64,000 nucleotides of DNA from Pseudobacillus lumedeiriae (GCF_044891285.1 NZ_JAUIYO010000008.1:59914-123913), one strand, 5' to 3'; counted from the stretch's first letter, positions 41,608 to 50,546 are shown. The notes: generated by a model from the letters alone, not told the origin. Numbers and translations are program-made.

Positions 41608-41638
41608 ATAGTTTCCTCAGTCCGTTGACAACGGACAA
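41594..41638 (-). CDS. Upstream ORF overlapping CNNM start, 14 codons
   Basis: TTG start seven bases after a perfect AGGAGGTGA site (41643-41651). Fourteen codons (MSVVNGLRKLFGHI) end 13 nt beyond the TTG start of the transporter gene in another frame. The strongest ribosome binding site in the leader serves this mini-ORF, not the transporter, which suggests translational coupling or control. Confidence 0.4.
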   Translation of the reverse strand: MSVVNGLRKLFGHI

Positions 41639-41662
41639 GGAGTCACCTCCTGTAAAGTAAAA

Positions 41663-41761
41663 TTACTTGATTGTAGAAATCAATCCTTCATTTCTTTTCA
41701 CTTTAGCAAGCCTTTCGTTTATCAGGACAGGCTTATAGGAGAACTCATATTGAACCTTCAT
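41663..41761 (-). CDS. Upstream ORF in CNNM leader, 32 codons
   Basis: An ATG start overlaps the stop of a three-codon frame (MGQ then TGA) that itself follows AAGGGGTGAT. It encodes a basic 32-residue peptide (MKVQYEFSYKPVLINERLAK, then VKRNEGLISTIK). It may be a regulatory leader peptide or a small protein; no family recognised. Confidence 0.35.
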   Translation of the reverse strand: MKVQYEFSYKPVLINERLAKVKRNEGLISTIK

Positions 41762-41890
41762 TGCCCCATCGAATCACCCCTTAACGTACTAGAACGATTA
41801 TAAACAGTATAATAAATACTGATTTTTCAGTCAAATCGAAGATATTTATCTTATATGTTCAAAAAAAGGTAAATATGTCAGCTTGTCGAT

Positions 41891-43249
41891 TCACATTAAA
41901 TGTTGTAAAAACCAGGAAGCAATGGAAAAATAAATGATCAATGAAAGGATATCATTAATCGTCGTAATAAGCGGTCCGGAAGCCACTGCAGGGTCAACGT
42001 TCAGTTTATAAAGGATTAATGGAATGATTGTGCCGGCCATCGTGCCGATGATGAGTGTCAATAGTAACGACGAACTGACAACGACTCCTAGTATAGCGTC
42101 GCCCTGCCAGAAAAAAGCGATCAAAAAAATGAATATAGCACATACAATTCCTATAAGAATCCCTACACCAAACTCTCGAACAATAAGGTTTAATACTGTT
42201 TTCATGTCAATGTCACGAGAAGCGAGTCCGCGCACGACAACCGCAAGTGACTGAGTGCCTGTGTTGCCGGTCATCCCGGAAATCATTGGCATAAAAAATG
42301 TTAAGGCGACGACGTGCTTCAGTGTATCCTCAAAGCCGGAAATGATACTGCCGGAAACGAGTCCGATAAACAGTAATAAAATAAGCCAGGGCAGCCGCCG
42401 AAAAGCAGCAACGGAAGCTTTCGTATCAAAGTCGATGGATTTACCGGAAGCTGAAAGTTTTTCAATGTCTTCGTTTGCTTCTTGAATAACAACATCAATA
42501 ATGTCATCAAACGTAACGATGCCGACGAGAACATCTGACTCGTCCACAACAGGAATCGCCAGAAAGTCATAGCGCTGGATCAAGCGGGCAACGTCTTCCT
42601 GATCCGTGTAGACTGAAACAGAAATCACCCGTCCATACATGACATCGCTCACTTTTTCATTTACATCGGCAAGAAGCATGTCGCGGTATGATACGACACC
42701 TACGAGCTTTTTTTGGCCGTCAATCACGTATAAATAATTAATGGTCTCTGCAAATTCAGCAAACGATTTAAGTTTATCCACCGCTTCCCGTACCGTGTAT
42801 GTATCTCTAATCCAGACGAAGCGGTTCGTCATAAGCCGTCCTGCAGTTTCTGGGGGATAAGCCATCATGCTCTCGATGATAGTGGATTCTTTCTTGTTCA
42901 TTCCAGCCAGAAACGATTTTATTTTTTCAGGGGACATATCGTCAAGCATCGATGCGAGGTCATCGTTGTCCATATCATCAAGGACTTTACGAGAACGTTC
43001 TTTACCCACTTTCTTCAGCACGGTCAGCTGATCTTCGTTATCCAGCTCCTGAATCATATCGGTCAGAACAGGAATGCTGAGCTGAAGTAAAAAGCGTGTT
43101 TGATGCTTTTCGGGCAAATTTGTATAAATGAATGCCATATCATAAGGATGAAGTTCCTCCAACAATTTGTGCAGTTCTTTCTTTTTACCTTCTTTTAATG
43201 CTTTTATAATAAAAAGTGTGATTTGATCTTCTGTTAAATGTTGCAGCAT
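41891..43249 (-). CDS. mgtE: Magnesium transporter MgtE
   Basis: A 452-residue magnesium channel. N-terminal superhelical MgtE_N domain (about 1-130, HPYDMAFIYTNLPEKHQ), two CBS domains (about 135-260) that gate the pore on cytosolic magnesium, and a C-terminal domain of five transmembrane helices (GLVSGSIISGFED, MISGMTGNTGTQSL, DPAVASGPLITTINDILSL) with the selectivity aspartate near the end. It imports Mg2+ across the cytoplasmic membrane. The start is ATG 43249 after GGAGGG; a longer frame to 43279 begins upstream of this site. No M-box-like leader was recognised in the 160-nt upstream gap. Confidence 0.94.
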   Translation of the reverse strand: MLQHLTEDQITLFIIKALKEGKKKELHKLLEELHPYDMAFIYTNLPEKHQTRFLLQLSIPVLTDMIQELDNEDQLTVLKKVGKERSRKVLDDMDNDDLASMLDDMSPEKIKSFLAGMNKKESTIIESMMAYPPETAGRLMTNRFVWIRDTYTVREAVDKLKSFAEFAETINYLYVIDGQKKLVGVVSYRDMLLADVNEKVSDVMYGRVISVSVYTDQEDVARLIQRYDFLAIPVVDESDVLVGIVTFDDIIDVVIQEANEDIEKLSASGKSIDFDTKASVAAFRRLPWLILLLFIGLVSGSIISGFEDTLKHVVALTFFMPMISGMTGNTGTQSLAVVVRGLASRDIDMKTVLNLIVREFGVGILIGIVCAIFIFLIAFFWQGDAILGVVVSSSLLLTLIIGTMAGTIIPLILYKLNVDPAVASGPLITTINDILSLIIYFSIASWFLQHLM

Positions 43250-43440
43250 AAGCAGCCCTCCTTGCTGAAAACAACTCATTCTCTCCCATTATAAAGGGAA
43301 CGGGGAAAGAAAGTGAAAAAGAATCTTCTGTTTATTTGATTTTAGCATACGAGTTTTTGATTTATTTTGCTAAAATAGAAAGTATAACATATTAGTGAGG
43401 AAAAGACTTTGTAATTTGGAGGAAATCGGAGGTCATCGCT

Positions 43441-44211
43441 TTGAAAAGCCAGGGGACTATGAAGGAGCTGATTTATATTCATTTAAATCCAGCTCATCAA
43501 TACACAATTTCATACGGAATCGATTTTCATGATTTCGTTCGGAGCCTTTCTCAAGAGTTAAACCATCTGCTGCTGTTAAAGCATGGGTACAACGGAGCAG
43601 ATTTCAATATGCATACGAGATTGAATTATGTAGATGAGGGAGACATTAAGAGGCTGCTCAAAGAGCCGATCGCTGAATACGGTGATTTCTGCTGGCTGGA
43701 TTTCGATGACATGGAAGGATTAAATGAGCTGGAGGGAAGAGAGATTGCTGAACTCCTTTATCTGGGCCATTGCAAACATCATTTAAGGGTTCCTTTTTAT
43801 AATAAGTTGAGTAACCGCTACGTTTATTTATCCCAAGACGATGAGTGGTTTAATAAAACATACTATCGTTACCTGACTGATTTCTATTCTATGCTTGGCA
43901 AGGCGATCTCGTTCAAGCTTGGTTATTTTCGCAGCGAAAAGGGGTTCTTTTCTTTGAAGAGGGGGACTCCGTTCCCTCCGGTTCCAAAAGATATGATTGC
44001 TGCTTTTACAGATAAAATGAAAGAAGGCATGGTGATCTCTCTTACACAAACCATTCAAAGCCGAACGAAGACGGAGATACCGGTCTGGATAGTTGGAGAT
44101 TATGTGAATATGGATGAAATGTTTGACGAGTATGTCAGTCATTATAAGCAGCCGCCTGATGGCCATTTTGAATTTGATAAAAAAACACATGAATGGAGCG
44201 TTTATTTTTAA
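43441..44211 (+). CDS. Hypothetical protein, 256 aa
   Basis: A soluble, acidic and aromatic-rich protein without signal peptide, transmembrane helices or a domain I recognise. TTG start, seven bases after CGGAGGT. Notable stretches are HGYNGADFNMHTRLNYVDEGD and YLGHCKHHLRVPFYNKLSNR (several His/Cys that could bind a metal). It lies divergently from mgtE and converges with the symporter gene at 44316, sharing the hairpin at 44260 as terminator. The intact length and normal codon use suggest a real conserved hypothetical gene. Confidence 0.7.
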   Translation: MKSQGTMKELIYIHLNPAHQYTISYGIDFHDFVRSLSQELNHLLLLKHGYNGADFNMHTRLNYVDEGDIKRLLKEPIAEYGDFCWLDFDDMEGLNELEGREIAELLYLGHCKHHLRVPFYNKLSNRYVYLSQDDEWFNKTYYRYLTDFYSMLGKAISFKLGYFRSEKGFFSLKRGTPFPPVPKDMIAAFTDKMKEGMVISLTQTIQSRTKTEIPVWIVGDYVNMDEMFDEYVSHYKQPPDGHFEFDKKTHEWSVYF

Positions 44212-44259
44212 GCTGCGTTCACTGAAAGCATCCAATAATAGTGAAAAACTTAATCTAAA

Positions 44260-44310
44260 AAGGCTGCCCTTAAAAATTCGCTTTTAACGACTTTTCAGGG
44301 ACAGCCTTAT
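44260..44310. terminator. Bidirectional AGGCTG-type hairpin terminator
   Basis: AAGGCTGCCCTTAAAAA...TTTTCAGGGACAGCCTT between two converging genes; related to the hairpins at 21091, 27122 and 50220. Confidence 0.8.
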
Positions 44311-44315
44311 CATTT

Positions 44316-45473
44316 TTATTTTTCCTTATTTAGTTTATCGACAATCGCAGTGAGGGCACCGTCGCCTGTTACGTTACATGCAGTGCCGAAGCTGTCTTGT
44401 GCTAAGTAAAGGGCAATCATTAATGAAAGCATTGTTGAATTAAAGCCAAGCATTGTTTCGAGCAGTCCAAGCGCTGCCATAACAGCTCCGCCTGGAACTC
44501 CAGGGGCTGCAATCATCGTCACACCGAGCATGAGGATAAAGGGAAGCATGCTCGCGAATGTGTACACCTCATTTTGCAAAAGCATAACAGCCATCGCACA
44601 GCTGACAAGTGTAATCGTGCTTCCGGATAAGTGAATAGTCGCTAGAAGCGGAACGGAAAAGTCAGCAATACGATCTTTTATCCCGATCTTCTTGGCGCGT
44701 TCTAAGGTAACTGGAATTGTCGAAGCAGATGACTGTGTGCCGAGTGCTGTGAAATAAGCTGGCAGCATTGTTTTTATCATAAACAATGGATTTTGTTTTC
44801 TTAATGTCCCGGCTGTCGTGTACTGAGCGCATAAGTACAGGATGTGAAGAATAATAATCATAATGAAAACTTTCGCAAATACACTCATAATGGCACTGAC
44901 TTGTCCGCCCTGTGTCATATTAGCGAAGATCCCAAAAATGTGAATCGGCAAAAGTGGAATAATGATCTTTTCAATAATCATTTCAACAATTACACGGAAT
45001 TCATCCATTACTTTTTGAAGAGCATTTCCTTTCACCGCAGCCATGCCGAGGCCAAGAGCAAAGGCGAGAAGAAGGGCAGACATAACTCCCATGATCGGTG
45101 CCATTTCTACTTGAAAGAATGGCTGTAACAGTGCTTCTTCAGGGTTCTCAAACGCTTTGGCTGCTTGATCCGCCAAAATGGACGGATAGACCGCCTTAGC
45201 AGTGAAGAAAGCGACAAGACCGGCGATGATCGTAGAAATATATGCAATGAGCGTTGTCATGCCGAGAAGCTTGCCGGCTCCTTGACCAATTGAGCCGATG
45301 CCAGGAGCAATGAAGCCGATGATAATCAACGGAATAACAAACCCGAGGAAGTTTCCAAACAGTCCATTGAACGTAGCAAATAGTCTAATAAGCCACTCAG
45401 GAGCAAAAGTCCCTATAACAATACCTGCTATAATAGCGGTAATAATTCGTGGAAGTAAGCCGAAGCGTTTCAT
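44316..45473 (-). CDS. Dicarboxylate/amino acid:cation symporter (DAACS family)
   Basis: A 385-residue sodium/proton-coupled symporter of the GltP/SstT type. About eight transmembrane helices plus the two re-entrant hairpins: TALGTQSSASTIPVTL (serine-rich hairpin 1) and AAPGVPGGAVMAALGLL (hairpin 2), then QDSFGTACNVTGDGAL containing the substrate-binding residues of helix 8. It imports glutamate, aspartate, serine or a related acid. The start is ATG 45473 after GGAGGAC; an upstream in-frame start at 45524 has no ribosome binding site. Monocistronic. Confidence 0.9.
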   Translation of the reverse strand: MKRFGLLPRIITAIIAGIVIGTFAPEWLIRLFATFNGLFGNFLGFVIPLIIIGFIAPGIGSIGQGAGKLLGMTTLIAYISTIIAGLVAFFTAKAVYPSILADQAAKAFENPEEALLQPFFQVEMAPIMGVMSALLLAFALGLGMAAVKGNALQKVMDEFRVIVEMIIEKIIIPLLPIHIFGIFANMTQGGQVSAIMSVFAKVFIMIIILHILYLCAQYTTAGTLRKQNPLFMIKTMLPAYFTALGTQSSASTIPVTLERAKKIGIKDRIADFSVPLLATIHLSGSTITLVSCAMAVMLLQNEVYTFASMLPFILMLGVTMIAAPGVPGGAVMAALGLLETMLGFNSTMLSLMIALYLAQDSFGTACNVTGDGALTAIVDKLNKEK

Positions 45474-45719
45474 GATGTGTCCTCCGTAAGTGTACATTTG
45501 TATTTTTCTAAGAGAAGTATACACGAACTGAAATTGAAAGTTAATAGGAAGAATAATAGAAGCAAGATTCTGAATACTGCAGCCAGCCGGTAAATGACTT
45601 TTGATGGAATGGGCCTAGAGGGGATCATTGGAATGCCTGGTGCAAAACGGGAGAATAGTTATATGGAAATGTACTTTTTCTTTACTTAAAGCATGATAGA
45701 ATAGAAAACGATGAGATTC

Positions 45720-45846
45720 AAACTGTTGATAAACGTTCGCTTTCTTCGCCGCCCGCCTGCCTGCGGTGCTCTTGACTCTCTCGGTCACTCCGCTCCTCGC
45801 CAGGCTTCGCGCCTTGAAAGCCAAACGTTTTCAATCAGCCTGAGAG
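45720..45846. repeat. MITE-like repeat, copy A
   Basis: About 125 bp running from CTGTTGATAAACGTTCGC to AACGTTTTCAATCAGCC, the two ends forming a terminal inverted repeat (GGCTGWT...AAACGTT). About 80 percent of its sequence is shared with copy B at 59407. The remaining ddl upstream region (45525-45912) shows no other feature. Confidence 0.8.
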
Positions 45847-45912
45847 TGTATACAATAGATGTTGTCTACAAACTGAATAAGGTTTGTTCATTTACTTATT
45901 GGAGGGTTACTT

Positions 45913-46968
45913 ATGAAAACGAAGTTATGTTTATTATATGGAGGGAAATCTGCTGAACACCAAGTGTCTTTGCAAACGGCAAAGGCGGTTATTGGGGCGC
46001 TTGATTTAAATAAATTTGATATTTATCCTATTTATATTACGACTGAGGGAAGCTGGGTAGAGGGAGAGAAATTGACTGCTCCTGTTGATCAGGTATCCGA
46101 ACTGCAGTTTGAGGGGGACGGTCAATCATCGACAGTGGCGCCAAGCTTGATTTCTAAAACATATGATGTGATTTTTCCACTTTTACATGGGCCGAATGGT
46201 GAAGACGGCACAGTTCAAGGACTGCTTGAAGTGATGAACCTTCCTTACGTTGGTAATGGCGTACTGGCATCGGCAGCTGGTATGGATAAAGTGATTATGA
46301 AAAATGTTTTTGCGCAGGCGAATTTACCACAAGTGAGATATTCATGGCTTACCCGCAAAACGTGGCTGGAAGATAAAGAAGCGGCTTATGAGAAAGTGGA
46401 AAAAGAATTGGGCTATCCATGCTTTGTTAAGCCGGCTAACCTTGGGTCCAGTGTCGGCATCAGCAAATGTACGAATCGCAAAGAGCTCGATGCAGCCTAC
46501 GAGGAGGCATTTCAGTTTGACCGCAAAATTATTGTTGAAGAAGGCATCGTAGCGAAGGAAATCGAAGTGGGCCTGCTTGGCAATGACCGTCCAGAGTGTT
46601 CGGTGATCGGTGAAATCATCCCTAAAAAGGATTTTTACGATTATAAAGCGAAATATGAAGATAATAGTACCGCGTTAATTATTCCGGCTGAAATTTCCGA
46701 GGATACACAAATGGAAATGAAGGCAATGGCCGTGACGGCTTTTCAGGCGCTGGATTGTTCGGGCCTTGTTCGTGCCGACTTTTTCCTAAAAGAAAATGGC
46801 GAGCTGCTCATTAATGAGATCAATACAATGCCTGGATTTACTCCTTTCAGTATGTTTCCTTTGCTTTGGAAGCACACTGGTGTTGAGTACTCTTTGTTAA
46901 TAGAGAAGCTGATTGACCTTGCGAAAGAACGTTATGAGGAGAAACAACAGCTTAAATATACTTTTTAA
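45913..46968 (+). CDS. ddl: D-alanine--D-alanine ligase
   Basis: A 351-residue ATP-grasp ligase making the D-Ala-D-Ala dipeptide for peptidoglycan. Motifs: LLYGGKSAEHQVSL at the N-terminus, LHGPNGEDGTVQGLLE, FVKPANLGSSVGISK (ATP binding) and LINEINTMPGFT (metal-binding Glu/Asn and D-Ala site). The length fits the family. The ATG follows GGAGGG. It is 17 nt from murF, the next enzyme of the pathway, and further linked by position to alr (D-Ala supply) 5 kb downstream. Confidence 0.96.
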   Translation: MKTKLCLLYGGKSAEHQVSLQTAKAVIGALDLNKFDIYPIYITTEGSWVEGEKLTAPVDQVSELQFEGDGQSSTVAPSLISKTYDVIFPLLHGPNGEDGTVQGLLEVMNLPYVGNGVLASAAGMDKVIMKNVFAQANLPQVRYSWLTRKTWLEDKEAAYEKVEKELGYPCFVKPANLGSSVGISKCTNRKELDAAYEEAFQFDRKIIVEEGIVAKEIEVGLLGNDRPECSVIGEIIPKKDFYDYKAKYEDNSTALIIPAEISEDTQMEMKAMAVTAFQALDCSGLVRADFFLKENGELLINEINTMPGFTPFSMFPLLWKHTGVEYSLLIEKLIDLAKERYEEKQQLKYTF

Positions 46969-46985
46969 AGGTGGACATTGACTTC

Positions 46986-48362
46986 ATGATACGTAAGACC
47001 ATTGAACAATTAGTAAATATGATAAAGGTAGAAAATGATCTTGAACGATTCAAAGATCGGCTCATTGAAGGAGTCGTGATCGATTCACGTGAAGCGGTCA
47101 ATGGTCAGTTGTTTGTCCCTCTAAAAGGGGAAAACACGGACGGCCATCAATACGTTAGACAAGCGATTAACCAAGGAGCCGGAGCAGCACTTTGGCAGAA
47201 GGATATGCCGAATCCTCCAGAAGATTTGCCTATATTAATCGTGGAAGATACATTAAAGGCGCTGCAACAGCTGGCGAAAGCTTACCGGGATGAATTGCCG
47301 GTGAAAGTAGTGGGCGTTACTGGGAGCAACGGGAAAACAACGACAAAAGATATGACAGCCAGCCTCTTGTCCCTAAAGTTTAAAGTGCAAAAAACAGAAG
47401 GGAATTTCAATAACCATATTGGCCTGCCGCTGACCCTCCTTTCTTTAAAGGAAGATACAGAAGCAGCGGTTATTGAGATGGGAATGAGTAATAAAGGTGA
47501 AATCGAATTGCTGACGAAAATCGCTTCTCCCGATGTCGCTGTGATTACGAATATCGGGGAATCTCATTTGCAGGATTTAGGTTCCAGAGAAGCGATTGCT
47601 CATGCGAAGCTTGAAATCATTAGCGGTCTGGCTGATGGCGGTATGTTAATCTATCACGGAGATGAGCCGCTTTTACAGGAAGCCTTAAAGGAAGCCGACG
47701 TTAAGACAAAGACGTTCGGTCTTGATTCAAGCAATGACATGTATGCTTTGGCAATTGAACCGCTTCAAGACGGCAGCCGATTTACAGTTAATACGTTGCC
47801 CGGCATCGGATTTTTCCTCCCTGTCATCGGCAGGCACAACGTGTTAAATGCGATGGCTGCAATGCTTGCTGCGCATGAAATAGGAGTGCCGTTTATAGAC
47901 ATGAAAGAGGGATTAACCTCTGTTGAATTAACCAAAATGCGAATGGAATGGATAAAGGGCATCAACGGAACGGAATTAATTAATGATGCTTATAATGCAA
48001 GCCCTACATCGATGAAAGCCGCCATCGAGCTGACTGAAAAAATGCCGGGGTTCGATCGTAAAATTTTAGTGCTTGGAGATATGCTGGAATTAGGGTTGGA
48101 TGAAGAGCTGTTCCATTATCAGGTCGGCCAGACAGTGAATGGGGAAGCCATCGATTATCTGTTTACATTTGGCCGGCTTGGTCAATTCATTGCTGCTGGA
48201 GCGAAGAACTCACTTGGAGAAGATCGCATTTTTGCTTTTAATGATAAACAGGAACTCATCGAAAAGTTGAAGTCGGTCCTGTCAGGCGGCGAATTGATTG
48301 TTGTGAAAGCTTCCCGCGGGATGAAGTTAGAAGAAGTAGTTGAAGCGCTTGAAAACAAATAG
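46986..48362 (+). CDS. murF: UDP-MurNAc-tripeptide--D-alanyl-D-alanine ligase
   Basis: A 458-residue Mur ligase that adds D-Ala-D-Ala to UDP-MurNAc-tripeptide in the cytosol. Three domains are visible: N-terminal substrate domain (VIDSREAVNGQLFVPLKGEN), central ATPase domain with P-loop VTGSNGKTTTKD and EMGMSNKGEI, and C-terminal domain (INDAYNASPTSMKAAI, LGDMLELG). The start is taken at ATG 46986; the in-frame GTG at 46971 is part of the AAAGGTGG ribosome binding region. Cotranscribed with ddl. Confidence 0.96.
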   Translation: MIRKTIEQLVNMIKVENDLERFKDRLIEGVVIDSREAVNGQLFVPLKGENTDGHQYVRQAINQGAGAALWQKDMPNPPEDLPILIVEDTLKALQQLAKAYRDELPVKVVGVTGSNGKTTTKDMTASLLSLKFKVQKTEGNFNNHIGLPLTLLSLKEDTEAAVIEMGMSNKGEIELLTKIASPDVAVITNIGESHLQDLGSREAIAHAKLEIISGLADGGMLIYHGDEPLLQEALKEADVKTKTFGLDSSNDMYALAIEPLQDGSRFTVNTLPGIGFFLPVIGRHNVLNAMAAMLAAHEIGVPFIDMKEGLTSVELTKMRMEWIKGINGTELINDAYNASPTSMKAAIELTEKMPGFDRKILVLGDMLELGLDEELFHYQVGQTVNGEAIDYLFTFGRLGQFIAAGAKNSLGEDRIFAFNDKQELIEKLKSVLSGGELIVVKASRGMKLEEVVEALENK

Positions 48363-48374
48363 TAACTAGGAAAG

Positions 48375-48490
48375 AAGCTGGCTCAAAATGAAAACGTCGG
48401 ACTCTGAAGCAATCTACTGTATAGCAGCAAGATTGACATCTGCTATACACGATTGATTGAAGATGAGCTAGACCTTTTTGAGTCGGCTTT
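48375..48490 (+). terminator. Long hairpin after murF
   Basis: AAGCTGGCTCAAAA (48375) pairs with TTTTGAGTCGGCTT (48476), enclosing CAATC/GATTG and a perfect 10-bp TGTATAGCAG/CTGCTATACA stem, and is followed by TTTGTTTTGT. At about 115 nt it is longer than a normal terminator and resembles the dispersed hairpins of this region. Confidence 0.65.
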
Positions 48491-48639
48491 GTTTTGTTTG
48501 AGGAAAAATATCTTGTTAAAAAGGCTTATAATATTAAGCGCTGCGGCTAAATATAGTAATGTGAAGCGCCAGCAGATTGGGATGCATGAAAAAATCTTTA
48601 CAATCTGAAAAGGAAGTAGTAGAGTGAGTTAAATATCCG

Positions 48640-48668
48640 TTGTAATGAATGAATAAAAGTGATATGAT
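48640..48668 (+). promoter_or_regulatory. Sigma-A promoter of cshA
   Basis: TTGTAA (48640-48645) and TATGAT (48663-48668) with a 17-nt spacer; transcription start expected near 48675, about 70 nt before the coding region. Confidence 0.7.
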
Positions 48669-48680
48669 GACAATAACTTT

Positions 48681-48707
48681 TACTCTTCATGTGAAGAGTA
48701 TTTTTTG
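48681..48707 (+). terminator. Attenuator-like hairpin in cshA leader
   Basis: ACTCTTCA (48682) and TGAAGAGT (48692) separated by 2 nt, followed by T6. It begins within about 10 nt of the predicted start site and before the coding region. Confidence 0.6.
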
Positions 48708-48744
48708 TTTGAGACGGCAATTGAAATAGAAGGAGAAGAAAATA

Positions 48745-50211
48745 TTGACGAAATTTAAAGATTTAAATTTAAGTGAAGCTACTTTAAAAGCTATTGATAA
48801 AATGGGATTTGAAGAGGCAACACCAATTCAGGCACAAACAATACCGGCAGGACTTGAAGGTAATGACATTATTGGTCAAGCACAGACAGGAACCGGAAAA
48901 ACGACTGCTTTTGGCGTACCGATGATTGAGAAAATTGATACAAGAAATAACGTAGTTCAAGGGCTGGTTATTGCGCCGACTCGGGAACTTGCGATTCAGG
49001 TATCTGAAGAGCTTTATAAAATCGGCAGCGGCAAGCGGATCGGCATTTTAGCAGTATATGGCGGTCAAGACATTCAACGCCAAATCCGCGCGTTGAAAAA
49101 GCACCCTCATATCATTGTAGGAACACCAGGACGGATTTTAGATCATATTAATAGAAAAACGTTAAAGCTTGAAAATCTACAGACGCTTGTGTTAGATGAA
49201 GCAGATGAAATGCTAAACATGGGCTTTATTCAGGATATTGAAGCTATTCTTTCCCACATGCCAACTGAGCGCCAAACATTGTTGTTCTCGGCAACAATGC
49301 CTAAGCAGATTCGTGCGATAGCTGAAAGATTTATGAATGACCCTGTTACGATTCGCGTGAAGGCGAAAGAAATGACCGTTTCAAATATCGAACAGCATTA
49401 TGTAAAAGTACATCAGCGTGATAAATTCGACGTTCTTTCCCGTTTGATTGACGTTCATTCTCCGGAACTTGCTATCATTTTTGGCCGGACGAAAAGACGT
49501 GTAGATGAACTAGCCAACGCTTTAAGCCTGCGCGGGTATCAAGCGGAAGGCATTCATGGTGATTTAACTCAGGCAAAACGCTTGACTGTACTGAAACGCT
49601 TTAAAGAAGGAAAAATCGACGTTCTTGTTGCAACAGATGTAGCCGCCCGCGGATTAGATATTTCAGGGGTAACGCATGTATATAACTACGATATTCCACA
49701 AGATCCGGAAAGTTATGTTCACCGTATTGGCCGTACAGGACGTGCCGGCAAAGAAGGGGTTGCCATCACGTTTGTAGAACCAAGAGAAATGGGTTACTTG
49801 AAAGAAGTAGAAAGAACGACGAAAAAGAAAATGTCGCCAATGGCTGCACCAACTTGGGATGACGCTTTAGTCGGTCAGCAGCAAGCGGCAGTTAATGAAC
49901 TGGAAGAGTCTGTTGCTAAAAATGATCTTTCTCAATACAAGTCACTGGCAAAAGACTTGCTTGATCAGTATGATGCTGAACAGCTAGTGGCAGCTGCACT
50001 GAAATTGATTACAAAAGAGCCAGACCGTACACCGATTCATATTACAAACGAATCTTCTCTTCCTCAGAAGAAAGATAAGTTCCGTTCAGCGAAAAATTCA
50101 GGCTCTAGAAAGTATTCTGGCAGCCGTCAAGGAAGCCGTTCATCCAGCGGTAACCGCTCGTACACTAGAGATCGCAAAAGCAACCCAAGAAGAAAACACA
50201 CTTCTCAATAA
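48745..50211 (+). CDS. cshA: DEAD-box RNA helicase
   Basis: A 488-residue ATP-dependent RNA helicase. Q motif GFEEATPIQ, motif I AQTGTGKT, Ia PTRELA, motif II DEAD, motif III SAT, motif VI HRIGRTGRAG, then a basic Ser/Arg/Gly-rich C-terminal tail (about 430-488) that binds RNA. CshA associates with the RNA degradosome and ribosome assembly and helps growth in the cold. The TTG start follows AAGGAGAAG. Its leader carries a terminator-like hairpin, which suggests attenuation. The position between murF and acpS matches the B. subtilis chromosome. Confidence 0.96.
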   Translation: MTKFKDLNLSEATLKAIDKMGFEEATPIQAQTIPAGLEGNDIIGQAQTGTGKTTAFGVPMIEKIDTRNNVVQGLVIAPTRELAIQVSEELYKIGSGKRIGILAVYGGQDIQRQIRALKKHPHIIVGTPGRILDHINRKTLKLENLQTLVLDEADEMLNMGFIQDIEAILSHMPTERQTLLFSATMPKQIRAIAERFMNDPVTIRVKAKEMTVSNIEQHYVKVHQRDKFDVLSRLIDVHSPELAIIFGRTKRRVDELANALSLRGYQAEGIHGDLTQAKRLTVLKRFKEGKIDVLVATDVAARGLDISGVTHVYNYDIPQDPESYVHRIGRTGRAGKEGVAITFVEPREMGYLKEVERTTKKKMSPMAAPTWDDALVGQQQAAVNELEESVAKNDLSQYKSLAKDLLDQYDAEQLVAAALKLITKEPDRTPIHITNESSLPQKKDKFRSAKNSGSRKYSGSRQGSRSSSGNRSYTRDRKSNPRRKHTSQ

Positions 50212-50219
50212 TTAAAAAA

Positions 50220-50270
50220 GAGGCTGACCTAAAAGGTTGTTAAAAACGACTTTTTAAGGTCGGCCTCTTT
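50220..50270 (+). terminator. AGGCTG-type repeat hairpin, terminator of cshA
   Basis: AGGCTGACCTAAAAGG...ACGACTTTTTAAGGTCGGCCT plus a T-rich tail; nearly the same sequence as at 21091. Confidence 0.85.
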
Positions 50271-50358
50271 CTTTAGATATTATTGGATCATTTCAGTGAA
50301 CATGGGAGAAGTACTTCTCCTTGCTTCAACGTTTCTTGTTGTTTTTAGTGAATGCTGT

Positions 50359-50406
50359 CTACTTTTTTAAATAGTGGGCAGCACAAATAAGATCCCGTTT
50401 TTGGAA
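50359..50406 (-). pseudogene. Transposase 3' remnant
   Basis: Minus-strand codons FQKRDLICAAHYLKK then stop; shares L-I-C-x-x-H-x-LKK with the relic at 21168, and both are followed by ATCATTTCAGTG and the AGGCTG hairpin. Remnants of the same insertion element with different internal decay. Confidence 0.5.
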
Positions 50407-50432
50407 AAAATTCAGATGGTTATTTTTTACTG

Positions 50433-50517
50433 AGTTGATTGTAGTGGAAGGAGCGAAGATTCCTGCGGGGAAAGGGAAGCGGCTAAAGCGGAAATCAACG
50501 GACAAGGTTAAAGAACC
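50433..50517. repeat. Dispersed repeat copy
   Basis: GTTGATTGTAGTGGAAGGAGC...AGATTCCTGCGGGG...GCGGAAATCAACGGACAAGG: both ends and the central part of the 7516 family. Confidence 0.7.
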
Positions 50518-50546
50518 ATACAAAAAAATAAAAAAAGGGTGAAAAG

